A DNA stretch of 31,213 nt from an uncultured Clostridia bacterium (GTDB lineage Bacteria; Bacillota; Clostridia; Christensenellales; Borkfalkiaceae): NCBI GenBank assembly GCA_947587775.1, contig CANPYD010000002.1, positions 1 through 31,213 of the forward strand. The letters run 5' to 3'. Below are positions 6,616 through 14,317 of the stretch, piece after piece. The notes under the pieces are model-generated. The model was not told the DNA's origin, did no database searches, and saw only the letters and a program-made list of their open reading frames with translations. Made by a program: the position numbers and the translations under genes. Every line of letters begins with the position of its first letter. Positions within the stretch are counted from its first letter, which is position 1.

Positions 6616-7507
6616 CACTCAATCTTTCTTCGAGCAAACGCACGCCCTCAAACGGGCTCTTTTTTTTGCGGAAATCCCCACCGAACACCGCAGCGTAGCG
6701 TCCGAGTTCCGCTCTCTCCCCTTCTTCCATATATGTTTCAAGGGATTTGAGAAGTTCAAAGGTCTGCTCTGCCGCTCCGAGATCCGAATCGAGCTGCCAC
6801 TGCATTTTAAGAAAGAGCAGGGCATGATATGCGGGAAGGTCTTCCCTCACAACGGGAATGTCGAACAACTCCTCGGTGAGCTTTGAAAATGGTTGGCGGA
6901 AGAGGATCCCCTGCACCCGCATGACGCGAAGCATGACTTCTTCCTCGGGAGATCCCTTCAAAAGCCCCAAAAGCACGGCGCCGTCCGTCTTTCCTGCGGG
7001 AAGTTCGGCGGGCAAAAGAGCACGGATACCCTCGTAAAGACAAGGTAAAGAGAACAATCCGCAAAAGAGAAGCCCTGCGGAATAGGGAAGGACGAGAAAG
7101 AGCGCAAGGAAAACGCCTCCCACAACAAGGGAAAACAGCGCCCCGCCCAACGTAAAGAGAACGACCTTCCCTCTCGTCCCCTTCCCGTTTTTGGGATACA
7201 TCTCCGCAGCACCCGCAAAGTTGGGGTTCGTAAAACCGATGCGGCCGTCCGAGATCCTGAGATAGGAGAGGGTAACTCCGGCGCACTTCATGCCCGAAAG
7301 CCATCCGAACAGCAAATGCCCGATTTCATGGACGGCGGCGGGAAGGCGGAGAAGGATCGCGGCGAGAAAGAGGAACCACACCGTCCACTCCCACGCCCCG
7401 AGCGGCCTCGCGGTAAAATACAGCAAAAGGCAAGCTCCCGCGATCATTCCGATCCAAAGCCCGATGTCCGTAATATTGTAAATCGTTCGTTTTGTTCGTC
7501 CGCTCAT
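6608..7507 (-). CDS. M50-like integral membrane metalloprotease
   Basis: A 299-residue membrane protein with several hydrophobic segments (about 14-32, 42-58, 116-140, 143-165). HEIGH (60-64), following LRLPAAV, is the zinc-binding HExxH within a membrane segment, as in site-2 proteases. AELPAGKTDGAVLL (167-180) could supply the third ligand (D175) in place of the usual NxxPxxxLDG. The C-terminal about 110 residues are soluble and charged. Its ATG overlaps the Ppx/GppA stop (ATGA), making it the distal gene of the yabP-yabQ-divIC-ppx cluster. The position invites a link to sporulation, like SpoIVFB, but it is not SpoIVFB by sequence and no target is visible. A member lacking activity is possible. 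Confidence 0.7.
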   Translation of the reverse strand: MSGRTKRTIYNITDIGLWIGMIAGACLLLYFTARPLGAWEWTVWFLFLAAILLRLPAAVHEIGHLLFGWLSGMKCAGVTLSYLRISDGRIGFTNPNFAGAAEMYPKNGKGTRGKVVLFTLGGALFSLVVGGVFLALFLVLPYSAGLLFCGLFSLPCLYEGIRALLPAELPAGKTDGAVLLGLLKGSPEEEVMLRVMRVQGILFRQPFSKLTEELFDIPVVREDLPAYHALLFLKMQWQLDSDLGAAEQTFELLKSLETYMEEGERAELGRYAAVFGGDFRKKKSPFEGVRLLEERLSAK

Positions 7508-8343
7508 ACCAAACCTCTGAGCGTCAAATAGCCCTCTAAATTGTCTTTATCGGAGAATCTGACCTGTCCGAGACGGAGCTTTTTCATGATCTCATAGAGA
7601 AGCAACGCCGCGCCTGCGATGATATCCGCCCGCTTCGGATCCATGCCGCGAAGCATTTTTCGCTCTGCGGCGGACATGGAAAGGAGCTTGTCGGCCTCTT
7701 CTCTCACCCATTCCTGCATCAAAGGAAGCCCCTGCAGGCGGCCGCCGTCATAGTCCGAAAGTTCCAAATTCAGACAAGCGAGCGTGGAAGCCGTCCCGCC
7801 GACCGCGTAAAATTCGCCGTGCAGCGGTTCTGTGAGAAGACGCAGTTCTTCTTTGATGCGCCGTTCCAGCTTGTCCCGATCCTCCCCGCACGCATCGAAA
7901 AGACGCACGGCGCCGATATTCAGACTCACCGAGAAAGCGCGGGAAGCGATCTCCGTGCTCGCTCCGCCGATGTCGATAACGCCCCCATCCCCTTCGCCGA
8001 CCGCGCCGAGATAGGCAAGCCGCGCCTCTTCCTCTCCTGAAACGACGTCAATCTCCAGGCCGCAACGCGCTTTCACGGCTTCGCAAAAATCCGAACCGTT
8101 CACCGCGGAACGGACGGCAGCGGTTGCAAACGCCCGAACCTCGGCGCCCTGCTCCGTTCCCTCTTCGAAAAAGGCGGAGACAGCGTCAGCCGTGCGGGCG
8201 ATCGGCTCAGGCTGAATACGGCGTGTGCGGTCGAGTCCTTCCCCGAGACGGGTCGTCGCAACCCTTTTATATAAAGTTTTTCCGTCCGCCCAAAGCATGA
8301 GACGAACGGAATTTGAACCGATGTCGATGATCGCGTATTTCAT
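7504..8343 (-). CDS. Ppx/GppA-family phosphatase
   Basis: A 279-residue actin-like ATPase-fold protein: exopolyphosphatase or guanosine-pentaphosphate phosphohydrolase. IDIGSNSVRLML (6-17) is phosphate motif 1. SGEEEARLAYLGAV (102-115) holds the catalytic glutamate region. GVIDIGGASTEIA (121-133) is motif 2, with alanine in place of the third glycine of the usual DIGGGS. VGGTAST (181-187) is the adenosine motif. It has only the N-terminal phosphatase domains; the helical C-terminal extension of E. coli Ppx is absent. I chose ATG 8343 (MKYAIIDIG); a TTG at 8352 would overlap divIC. It follows divIC by five bases, a recurring order in Clostridia. It probably tunes polyphosphate or (p)ppGpp. Confidence 0.88.
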   Translation of the reverse strand: MKYAIIDIGSNSVRLMLWADGKTLYKRVATTRLGEGLDRTRRIQPEPIARTADAVSAFFEEGTEQGAEVRAFATAAVRSAVNGSDFCEAVKARCGLEIDVVSGEEEARLAYLGAVGEGDGGVIDIGGASTEIASRAFSVSLNIGAVRLFDACGEDRDKLERRIKEELRLLTEPLHGEFYAVGGTASTLACLNLELSDYDGGRLQGLPLMQEWVREEADKLLSMSAAERKMLRGMDPKRADIIAGAALLLYEIMKKLRLGQVRFSDKDNLEGYLTLRGLV

Positions 8344-8348
8344 TTGGA

Positions 8349-8624
8349 TCAATTCTTCGATTTCCAGCCGCGCATCAAGGCGTCGTAGTACGCTTTTTCG
8401 CCGAACTTATAGTCGTTGAGTTCCTCCGAATCCGTCTCGATCGCCTGCTCGTACTTCTCGATATTCTCCTTCAATTCGGCTTCTTCCGAACTTTTCACAC
8501 CCATTTGTACAAACTGAATGATGAGCACGACGACCAGAAAGACGATGAGCAGCACGCCGCCAACGGTCGCCCCGACGGCGATCCGCCTCATCTTGTCCTG
8601 TCTGTTTTTTTCGTTTTCATCCAT
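8349..8624 (-). CDS. divIC: DivIC/FtsB-like septum formation protein
   Basis: A 91-residue bitopic protein: charged N-terminal tail, one membrane segment (about 15-38), then a glutamate-rich coiled coil (about 44-75, SSEEAELKENIEKYEQAIE). That is the FtsB/DivIC layout, and its place between yabQ and ppx/gppA is the usual one for divIC. It should join the FtsL-DivIB complex at the division septum. Two starts are possible. ATG 8624 overlaps yabQ by 37 bases and has a distant AGGGG. ATG 8591 makes an ATGA overlap with the yabQ stop and has AGGA five bases upstream, but leaves only three residues before the membrane segment. I give the longer form, with the shorter as a serious alternative. Confidence 0.75.
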   Translation of the reverse strand: MDENEKNRQDKMRRIAVGATVGGVLLIVFLVVVLIIQFVQMGVKSSEEAELKENIEKYEQAIETDSEELNDYKFGEKAYYDALMRGWKSKN

Positions 8625-8944
8625 GCCGCGTATTTCCCCTGTAACAATTTGACACCATTATATACCTTTTTTGCGAAAAAAGCAACAATTTTATGGAAAC
8701 TTTTCAAATACAGGACGATCCCAAGGATACATCCCAAGAGATTGTAGAGGCGAAGGGCGGGAAATCCCAGCGCAACGGAACAAAACAAATAATATGCGCC
8801 GAAGACGACGCAAAAGAGAAAATCGCACGCAAAGCGCACCCACTGCCGCCGAGAGACAGCGCGGATGGGAGAAAAGGCGTCATAGAGGATCCCGCCCGAC
8901 ACGCCGAGCATGACAGAGACGAGAAAAATGTAGAACCGCGTCAT
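8588..8944 (-). CDS. yabQ: Sporulation protein YabQ
   Basis: A 118-residue membrane protein of the YabQ family, needed for spore cortex formation in Bacillus. MTRFYIFLVSVMLGVSGGILYDAFSPIRA contains the first membrane segment and the family's YD(x)nR motif. RFACDFLFCVVFGAYYLFCSVAL and LGCILGIVLYL follow as further membrane segments. The tail (KKVYNGVKLLQGKYAAWMKTKKTDRTR) is strongly basic. Its start overlaps the yabP stop by four bases. It is present intact, which argues for a sporulation programme in this lineage. Confidence 0.85.
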   Translation of the reverse strand: MTRFYIFLVSVMLGVSGGILYDAFSPIRAVSRRQWVRFACDFLFCVVFGAYYLFCSVALGFPALRLYNLLGCILGIVLYLKSFHKIVAFFAKKVYNGVKLLQGKYAAWMKTKKTDRTR

Positions 8945-9192
8945 TGGAAGAGCTTCTTCAACCTTCCCTTTGCGCCGAATTTCACGGAAGAGACATCTCC
9001 CGTCGCCGCAAAATTTCCGCTCCCCTCCGAAAAAGCAAGCACTTTCAGTCCGCTTCCCTCGATCTTCACCTTTTTCCCGTTAACCGTGAGAGTGATCGAC
9101 GTCTCCGAAAACCCGTCGACACTCGAAACGCCGCTCATCGTGATCTTTTTCTGCTGTTCGATTGTCAGCACGCTTTCTCTTTCTTCCCGCAT
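8941..9192 (-). CDS. yabP: Sporulation protein YabP
   Basis: An 83-residue YabP-family protein (small beta-rich, sigma-E-controlled in Bacillus, required for cortex assembly). KKITMSGVSSVDGFSETSITL and VNGKKVKIEGSGLKVLAF match the family pattern of a 'LTGV..V..F' strand followed by 'L.I.G..L.I..L'. The start at 9192 (MREERESVL) has GGAG only one base away, which is unusually close. An in-frame TTG at 9228 lies by the typA terminator and is less likely. First gene of the yabP-yabQ-divIC-ppx-M50 operon. I see no convincing sigma-A promoter; a sigma-E-type promoter is expected but not demonstrated. Confidence 0.82.
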   Translation of the reverse strand: MREERESVLTIEQQKKITMSGVSSVDGFSETSITLTVNGKKVKIEGSGLKVLAFSEGSGNFAATGDVSSVKFGAKGRLKKLFQ

Positions 9193-9231
9193 GCTCCACT
9201 TTATGCTTGGACAAAGTTGATTATGCAAAAA

Positions 9232-9264
9232 ACAAAAAAGAGACCGCAGATGACAGTCTCTTTT
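9232..9264 (-). terminator. Strong intrinsic terminator after typA
   Basis: On the minus strand AAAAGAGAC (9256-9264) pairs with GTCTCTTTT (9236-9244) around TGTCATCTGCG, and TTTTTTG follows. It separates typA from the yabP operon. Confidence 0.9.
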
Positions 9265-9272
9265 GTGGTTTA

Positions 9273-9303
9273 TCGAAGTATTATGTCAGACAAAGTACTA
9301 TGT
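9273..9303. repeat. 31-bp palindromic repeat, copy 2 (at the typA stop codon)
   Basis: Centred on A at 9288. The left arm TCGAAGTATTATGTC is near-ideal; the right arm GACAAAGTACTATGT carries three changes. Its last base is the final base of the typA stop codon, and the typA terminator hairpin follows 9 bp further downstream. Confidence 0.85.
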
Positions 9304-11132
9304 TATTGCTCCGCTTTTGCCTTTGCGCGTGCCTTTGCCCGAAGCTCACTGTCCAAAATACGTTTCCTGATACGAACGCTTGTCGGTGTGATCTCGAGAA
9401 GCTCGTCGTCCGCAATAAACTCGAGCGCCTCTTCCAGAGAGAGTTTCTTGGGCGTAATGAGCCGAAGCGCTTCGTCCGAAGAGGAGGAGCGTGTATTCGT
9501 CAGGTGTTTTGTCTTACATACATTGACGTTGATATCCTCGTCCTTGGGCGAATATCCGACAACCATCCCCTCGTACACCTGCGTCCCGGGGCCGATAAAG
9601 AGCGGTCCCCTGCCCTGCGCATTGAAGAGCCCATAGGTAACAGCTTCGCCCGTTTCAAAAGCGATCAGAGAACCCGAACTTCTGCGTTCGATCTCCCCCT
9701 TATAGGGCTGATATTCGAAGAATACCGAGCTCATGACGCCTTCGCCCTTGGTATCCGTCAAAAATTCGCTCTTATAACCGAACAATCCCCGCGCGGGCAC
9801 CAAAAATTCAAGCCGCATCCGGGAGCCCATGGCGCTCATATGGACGAGCTCACCCTTTCTCGTTCCCATGCTTTGGAAAATCGGCCCCGTCATATCCTCG
9901 GGAACATCGACGATCAACCGTTCCACGGGTTCATACCTTTCGCCATCGATCTCCTTATACAGGACTTTCGGGGAGCTTACCTGAAATTCATATCCCTCGC
10001 GCCGCATGGTTTCGATGAGAATGCTGAGGTGCATTTCCCCCCTGCCGCTCACGCGGAACGCATCCGTGGAATCGGTATCCTCGACCCTGAGAGAGACGTC
10101 GCGCAAAAGTTCGCGGTAGAGCCTCTCGCGCAAATGCCTCGTCGTGACAAACTTGCCTTCCTTGCCTGCGAATGGAGAATCGTTGACTGAAAAGATCATT
10201 TCGACAGTCGGCTCGGAGATCTTGACAAAGGACACGGGCTCCACATGATCGGATGCACAGACGGTATCGCCGATGTTGATCTTCTCGAGTCCCGAAAAAC
10301 AGACGATGTCGCCCGCCCGCGCGCTCTCGCAGGGAACGCGGGAAAGCCCCTCAATCTCATAGAGATTCACGAGTTTCCCTCTGAGATTGACGTCCTTATG
10401 GTTATAGTTACAGACAGTGACGTCCGCAGCCTGTCTCGCAACGCCCCGTTCGATCCTGCCGATCCCGATCCTTCCCACATAATCGTTATAATCGATGGAA
10501 GAAACAAGAAGCTGCAAGGGGCCCTCATCATCCATCTCCAGCGGCGGGAAATGGGACAGGATCATATCAAACAGAGGCATGAGATCCTCGCCCTGCGTCT
10601 CAGGATCCAAGGAGGACGTGCCCGCCCTTCCCGAACAATAGATAAAGGGACTGTCGAGCTGCTCGTCCGAGGCGTTCAGATCCATCAAAAGTTCCAAAAC
10701 TTCATCTTCAACTTCGCCGAGTCTCGCGTCCGGGCGGTCGATCTTATTGATGACAATAATGAGTTTGAGCCCCAGTTCAAGCGCTTTTTGCGTGACGAAA
10801 CGCGTCTGCGGCATGGGACCTTCGGCGGCGTCCACGAGAATGAGCACGCCCGAAACCATTTTGAGCGAACGCTCGACTTCCCCCGAGAAATCCGCATGCC
10901 CGGGCGTATCGACGATATTGATCTTGACGCCTTTATAATGGATAGAAGTATTTTTTGCAAGAATGGTGATGCCGCGCTCGCGCTCGAGATCGCCCGAGTC
11001 CATCACGCGCTCCTCAACCACCTGATTTTCGCGGAAAGTTCCCGCCTGTTTCAACATTTGATCGACTAAAGTCGTCTTGCCGTGGTCGACATGCGCGATG
11101 ATCGCAATGTTTCGTAAATCTTCTCTGATCAT
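9303..11132 (-). CDS. typA: Ribosome-associated GTPase TypA/BipA
   Basis: A 609-residue translational GTPase of the EF-G superfamily that binds 70S ribosomes and aids assembly and stress adaptation. Walker A AHVDHGKT is at 13-20, the switch I stretch RGITILAKNTS at 53-63, DTPGH at 75-79, and NKID follows. EF-G-like domains II, III and V come next, then the TypA-specific C-terminal domain (RAGLFGYKSEFLTDTKGEG-type stretch). The protein ends in a short Lys/Ala-rich tail (RAKARAKAKAEQ). The start MIREDLRNIAIIAHVDHGK at 11132 has AGAGG upstream; the longer frame to 11189 includes promoter sequence. It is monocistronic, with its own promoter and terminator. Confidence 0.96.
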   Translation of the reverse strand: MIREDLRNIAIIAHVDHGKTTLVDQMLKQAGTFRENQVVEERVMDSGDLERERGITILAKNTSIHYKGVKINIVDTPGHADFSGEVERSLKMVSGVLILVDAAEGPMPQTRFVTQKALELGLKLIIVINKIDRPDARLGEVEDEVLELLMDLNASDEQLDSPFIYCSGRAGTSSLDPETQGEDLMPLFDMILSHFPPLEMDDEGPLQLLVSSIDYNDYVGRIGIGRIERGVARQAADVTVCNYNHKDVNLRGKLVNLYEIEGLSRVPCESARAGDIVCFSGLEKINIGDTVCASDHVEPVSFVKISEPTVEMIFSVNDSPFAGKEGKFVTTRHLRERLYRELLRDVSLRVEDTDSTDAFRVSGRGEMHLSILIETMRREGYEFQVSSPKVLYKEIDGERYEPVERLIVDVPEDMTGPIFQSMGTRKGELVHMSAMGSRMRLEFLVPARGLFGYKSEFLTDTKGEGVMSSVFFEYQPYKGEIERRSSGSLIAFETGEAVTYGLFNAQGRGPLFIGPGTQVYEGMVVGYSPKDEDINVNVCKTKHLTNTRSSSSDEALRLITPKKLSLEEALEFIADDELLEITPTSVRIRKRILDSELRAKARAKAKAEQ

Positions 11133-11157
11133 AGTATCCTCTTGAATTCCAAAGGGA

Positions 11158-11186
11158 ATTATAATACATTCGCCCGAAAAACACAA
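11158..11186 (-). promoter_or_regulatory. Sigma-A promoter of typA
   Basis: Minus strand: -35 TTGTGT (11181-11186), 17-bp spacer, -10 TATAAT (11158-11163). A leader of about 20 nt with AGAGG follows, so typA is not of the leaderless type. Confidence 0.75.
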
Positions 11187-11276
11187 CAAAAAAAGCGCGT
11201 AAATCGGAAATTTCTGCTGAATTGTATTTCATGCGTGCAGAATACATTTTCGGAAATTTCTCTCTGCATAACGAAA

Positions 11277-11303
11277 AGCGTCCCGCTTTTGACGCGGAAC
11301 GCT
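11277..11303 (-). terminator. Intrinsic terminator after the lipoprotein gene
   Basis: Minus strand: AGCGTTCCGC pairs with GCGGGACGCT (one G-U) around GTCAAAA, followed by TTTCGTT. The wobble works only on the minus-strand RNA, fixing the direction. The rest of 11133-11345 holds the typA promoter and nothing else I recognise. Confidence 0.75.
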
Positions 11304-11345
11304 GTTTTCAATGATCACAATATGATAAGTTTCAGTCAGATGAGA

Positions 11346-12806
11346 TCACGACTCGTTTTCCTGCACATTCAAGGTACAATTCTCGCCGCAACTTCTGGAG
11401 ACAACGGGACGTTGCACGGAGCAGGTTTTCACGCTCGATGTATTCTCTCCGGCCACAGTTCCGACGTGGCAAGTACTGTTCGTATATGCCGTACCGTGAG
11501 AATTTGCCGAAGTTGCACTCGCCGTCAGGGAAATCGTACCGACCGAAGTCGCTGTGCAGCCGACAATATTGCCGCGGTTCGTGCCTGCGAATCCTCCGAA
11601 TATAAACGTCACGTTCACGGTGAATTTATATCCCGCATCGAGGAAGAAAAATGCCGGATTGAGCTTAAAGTACGACGAGACCGCGCAAACGACGTTGTAT
11701 CCGCCTTCGATGGTGCAATTCTCGATCGTTCCCTCATTGCGGGCAGCGAAACCGCCAAAGCAAGCACTTCCGCCTACGCTTCCGCCGTCATAACTCGGAT
11801 ATTCCGTCTCTTTGGATTGATTGACCGTATAAGATACCCTCAATCCCGAAATCGTGCAGCCAGAAATGCTTCCGCGGTTATAAACAGCAAAACCTGCGAC
11901 CTCGCCTGAATTATTATTCAGAGACAAACTCACTCCATCAAGTTTCACGTTAATGATCTTGCCGGCGTTGTACCGGAAAAGAGCGCCGCCTTCGGACCGG
12001 GAAATATCACGGATCGAATGCCCGTTTCCGTTCAGGATACCGGTGAACGGTTCCGATTCTGTACCGAGCGAATTCCAGTTAACGCCGCTGAGCGATATAT
12101 CCTGCGCAAGAATATATTTTCCACGCAGATTGGATGCGATCCCCATCAGATCGCTTGCGGAAGAGATCTCTACGTAGTCCGAAGACATCAGTACGGAACA
12201 TCTTTCACAAATATCGTCGCCGTTCTGATCGATATGCCCTAACTCATTGATATAAGTCTGCTCCTGAACCACCTGACCGCATACGCGGCATTGGATTTTA
12301 TCCGACAGCCCCGACGACGTACAGGTTGCGGGAACCCCCGGAATTGTTTCAAGTTGATGTCCGGGCGCAAAAACGATCGTCTGCGGGTCGAAAAATTCGT
12401 TTCCGCAAACCTCGCAGAAATATTTTACGCCGCCATCGGTAGTACAAGTCACCGGCACATTCACGCCGTTGCCGCTCTTCGTATGCTCAAGCGGCTGCTT
12501 ATAATTATCAATGTACGAATCGCCGCATGAACAGGTGTAGCGCGTATATCCCACATTCGCGCAAGTGGGCGGAACGACTTCTTCGACTTGATAATCATGC
12601 GTATGTGCGAAAAAATCAAATATTTCGCCGCACGCCGTCAAACCCAGTGTGAAACATAGAATCCCCAACACGGCCAATGTTCCCATGATCAAACGTCTCA
12701 TGGCAGCCTTTCTTCCGGAACGCTTGATCGGACTGCCTGCCCCGCCTTTGAGACATACGTCCTTTCGTTCGCCATTCATTTGAGAATCATTTTTTTCTTC
12801 CATCAT
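11346..12806 (-). CDS. Secreted lipoprotein with Cys-rich repeats and GLUG-type beta-helix
   Basis: A 486-residue predicted surface protein of unknown function. Hydrophobic segment 39-55 ends in a lipobox, LTAC (C59), so it is probably lipid-anchored. Residues 70-210 hold about three copies of a Cys/His motif of the pattern PxTCxxxGxxxYxCxxCG...GH, ending in HIDQNGDDICERC. Residues about 215-480 contain GLUG-like repeats, for example GGFAGTNRGNIVGC and GGFAARNEGTIENCTIEG, expected to form a right-handed beta-helix. AGGAG supports the start at 12806, leaving a 35-residue charged stretch before the signal, unusually long. ATG 12701 (MRRLIMGT) has AAAGG five bases upstream and would give a standard lipoprotein signal peptide. 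It is monocistronic. Confidence 0.8.
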   Translation of the reverse strand: MMEEKNDSQMNGERKDVCLKGGAGSPIKRSGRKAAMRRLIMGTLAVLGILCFTLGLTACGEIFDFFAHTHDYQVEEVVPPTCANVGYTRYTCSCGDSYIDNYKQPLEHTKSGNGVNVPVTCTTDGGVKYFCEVCGNEFFDPQTIVFAPGHQLETIPGVPATCTSSGLSDKIQCRVCGQVVQEQTYINELGHIDQNGDDICERCSVLMSSDYVEISSASDLMGIASNLRGKYILAQDISLSGVNWNSLGTESEPFTGILNGNGHSIRDISRSEGGALFRYNAGKIINVKLDGVSLSLNNNSGEVAGFAVYNRGSISGCTISGLRVSYTVNQSKETEYPSYDGGSVGGSACFGGFAARNEGTIENCTIEGGYNVVCAVSSYFKLNPAFFFLDAGYKFTVNVTFIFGGFAGTNRGNIVGCTATSVGTISLTASATSANSHGTAYTNSTCHVGTVAGENTSSVKTCSVQRPVVSRSCGENCTLNVQENES

Positions 12807-12822
12807 TTTGTCTCCTGCTTTT

Positions 12823-12851
12823 TATATAATATTATAATAATGTAATGTTAA
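12823..12851 (-). promoter_or_regulatory. Candidate promoter of the lipoprotein gene
   Basis: Minus strand: TTAACA (12846-12851), 17-bp spacer, TATATA (12823-12828), then AGGAG and the ATG at 12806. An overlapping TATAAT (12831-12836) has a poor -35. The rest of 12852-12910 shows no clear element. Confidence 0.45.
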
Positions 12852-12910
12852 AATAGCACATTCTTTCAATTAAATGAGCAACTTTTTCACAGTTTGCGGA
12901 CGTAGCTCCG

Positions 12911-13402
12911 TCAAAATTCTTTCACGCTGCGGTTTCTGTAAGTGCAGTAGCGGGTGAGGTAACCGTTGTCCTCCACGGGAGCGCTCTCAAAAACGCATTC
13001 GAAGTTCGTGTCAAGGTCGAGGTCGGGAACGAACACCTCGGCACCGCCGTCCGCATCCACTTTTGTCACCAGAATTTCTGTACAATACGGGATCAACGCG
13101 CGATAAACGCTCGCCCCGCCGATGACGAAAACATCGTCCGCGGGATATTTTTTGACTTCCGCAAGCAGTTCGTCAAGGTTATGAACGGTCAAAACCCCTT
13201 CGATATCATCGGGCGAAAGAACGATGTTGACGCGGTTTTTGAGCGGGCCGTTCGGGAAAGAGAGCAGGGTGTTCCGCCCCATGACGACGACCTTTCCCGA
13301 CGTCGTCTCGCGAAAGAACTTCATATCCTTGGGAAGTGAAAACATCAGATCATTATGTTTTCCGATCCCCCATTTCTTATCCGCATGAAAAATTGCCTTC
13401 AT
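12911..13402 (-). CDS. folA: Dihydrofolate reductase
   Basis: NADPH-dependent reduction of dihydrofolate to tetrahydrofolate, regenerating the cofactor consumed by ThyA. The 163-residue length is typical. WGIGKHNDLMFSLPKDMKFFRETT (11-34) is the substrate-binding loop and helix, with D26 as the catalytic acid. VVVMGRNTLLSFPNGPLKNRVNIVLS is the NADPH motif, and VFVIGGASVYRALIPY the second. The start MKAIFHADKKWGIG has AGGAG upstream. It lies directly downstream of thyA, the classic pair, but the 56-bp gap is filled by a copy of the 31-bp palindrome. Confidence 0.95.
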   Translation of the reverse strand: MKAIFHADKKWGIGKHNDLMFSLPKDMKFFRETTSGKVVVMGRNTLLSFPNGPLKNRVNIVLSPDDIEGVLTVHNLDELLAEVKKYPADDVFVIGGASVYRALIPYCTEILVTKVDADGGAEVFVPDLDLDTNFECVFESAPVEDNGYLTRYCTYRNRSVKEF

Positions 13403-13413
13403 TTCAGGCCTTT

Positions 13414-13444
13414 CTCCTATATTATGTCTGGCATAGTACTATGT
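13414..13444. repeat. 31-bp palindromic repeat, copy 3 (thyA-folA gap)
   Basis: Centred on T at 13429. The right arm GGCATAGTACTATGT is close to ideal; the outer left arm has degenerated into the folA ribosome-binding region. Within it ACATAGTACTATG is itself self-complementary. Confidence 0.8.
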
Positions 13445-13458
13445 AAAATAACAAAAAA

Positions 13459-14289
13459 TTAAATTGCAACGGGGATTTTTCGGTCCAGCGGGTGATATTC
13501 GTAGTTTTCGAGCATGAACGAATCCACGGTGAAATCATAGAAATTTTTCACGTCGGGATCGACTGTGAGCTTGGGCGCCGGGAGCGGCTCCCGCCCGATG
13601 ATCTCTTTTACGATATCGACGTGTCTGTCGTAAATGTGCGCATCGGCAATGACGTGGACGAGCTCCCCTGCTTTGAGCCCGCTCACCTGCGCAAACATCA
13701 TGAGAAGGACGGCATACTGCACAACGTTCCAGTTATTCGCCGTGAGAACATCGTTCGAGCGTTGGTTGAGGATCCCGTTGAGCGTGTCCCCCGAGACGTT
13801 AAATGTCATGGAATAGGCGCAAGGGTAGAGATTCATCTCGTGCAGATCCCTGAAATTATAGAGATTCGTCATGATCCTGCGCGACGCGGGATTGTTCTTC
13901 AGATCGTAAAGCACGCGGTCTACCTGGTCGAACTCCCCTTCCTTATAGATGGATTTCTGTGCGAGCTGGTACCCGTACGCCTTGCCGATGCTTCCCGTTT
14001 CATCCGCCCAACTGTCCCAGATGTGCGAATGTAGATCGTGGATATTGTTGCTCTTCTTCTGCCAGATCCATAAAATTTCGTCGATACAGCTCTTAAAAGC
14101 GGTACGGCGGAGGGTGAGGATCGGAAATTCTTCCTGCAAATTGTAGCGGTTGACGATCCCGAACTTCTTGACGGTGTGGGCGGGCGTTCCATCGTCCCAA
14201 TGCGGGCGAACCTGCATTTCGGTGTCCCAAACGCCGTGGGTCAAAATCTCTTTGCAATTTTCGATGAAAATCAAATCGGCTCTGCTCAT
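13459..14289 (-). CDS. thyA: Thymidylate synthase ThyA
   Basis: Makes dTMP from dUMP with methylene-tetrahydrofolate. The 276-residue protein has the nucleophile at C157 in NLYPCAYSMTF (153-163). SRRI (136-139) and QRSND (176-180) form the phosphate and substrate pocket, and HIYDRH (218-223) is the conserved H-x-Y motif. The residue after the catalytic cysteine is Ala158 where most ThyA have His, and the usual LGLPFNI is replaced by LTANNWNV; N188 is retained. The start at 14289 has GGAAGG; the longer frame to 14442 runs back into gltX. It lies 28 bp after gltX and before folA. Confidence 0.95.
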   Translation of the reverse strand: MSRADLIFIENCKEILTHGVWDTEMQVRPHWDDGTPAHTVKKFGIVNRYNLQEEFPILTLRRTAFKSCIDEILWIWQKKSNNIHDLHSHIWDSWADETGSIGKAYGYQLAQKSIYKEGEFDQVDRVLYDLKNNPASRRIMTNLYNFRDLHEMNLYPCAYSMTFNVSGDTLNGILNQRSNDVLTANNWNVVQYAVLLMMFAQVSGLKAGELVHVIADAHIYDRHVDIVKEIIGREPLPAPKLTVDPDVKNFYDFTVDSFMLENYEYHPLDRKIPVAI

Positions 14290-14317
14290 CGTTTGTTCCT
14301 TCCTGCGTTTGAAGCGG

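Noticed and set aside
9193..9230. Sigma-E-type promoter upstream of yabP
   Set aside because: CATAA-containing stretches exist, but I could not place a convincing -35/-10 pair, so no site is annotated.
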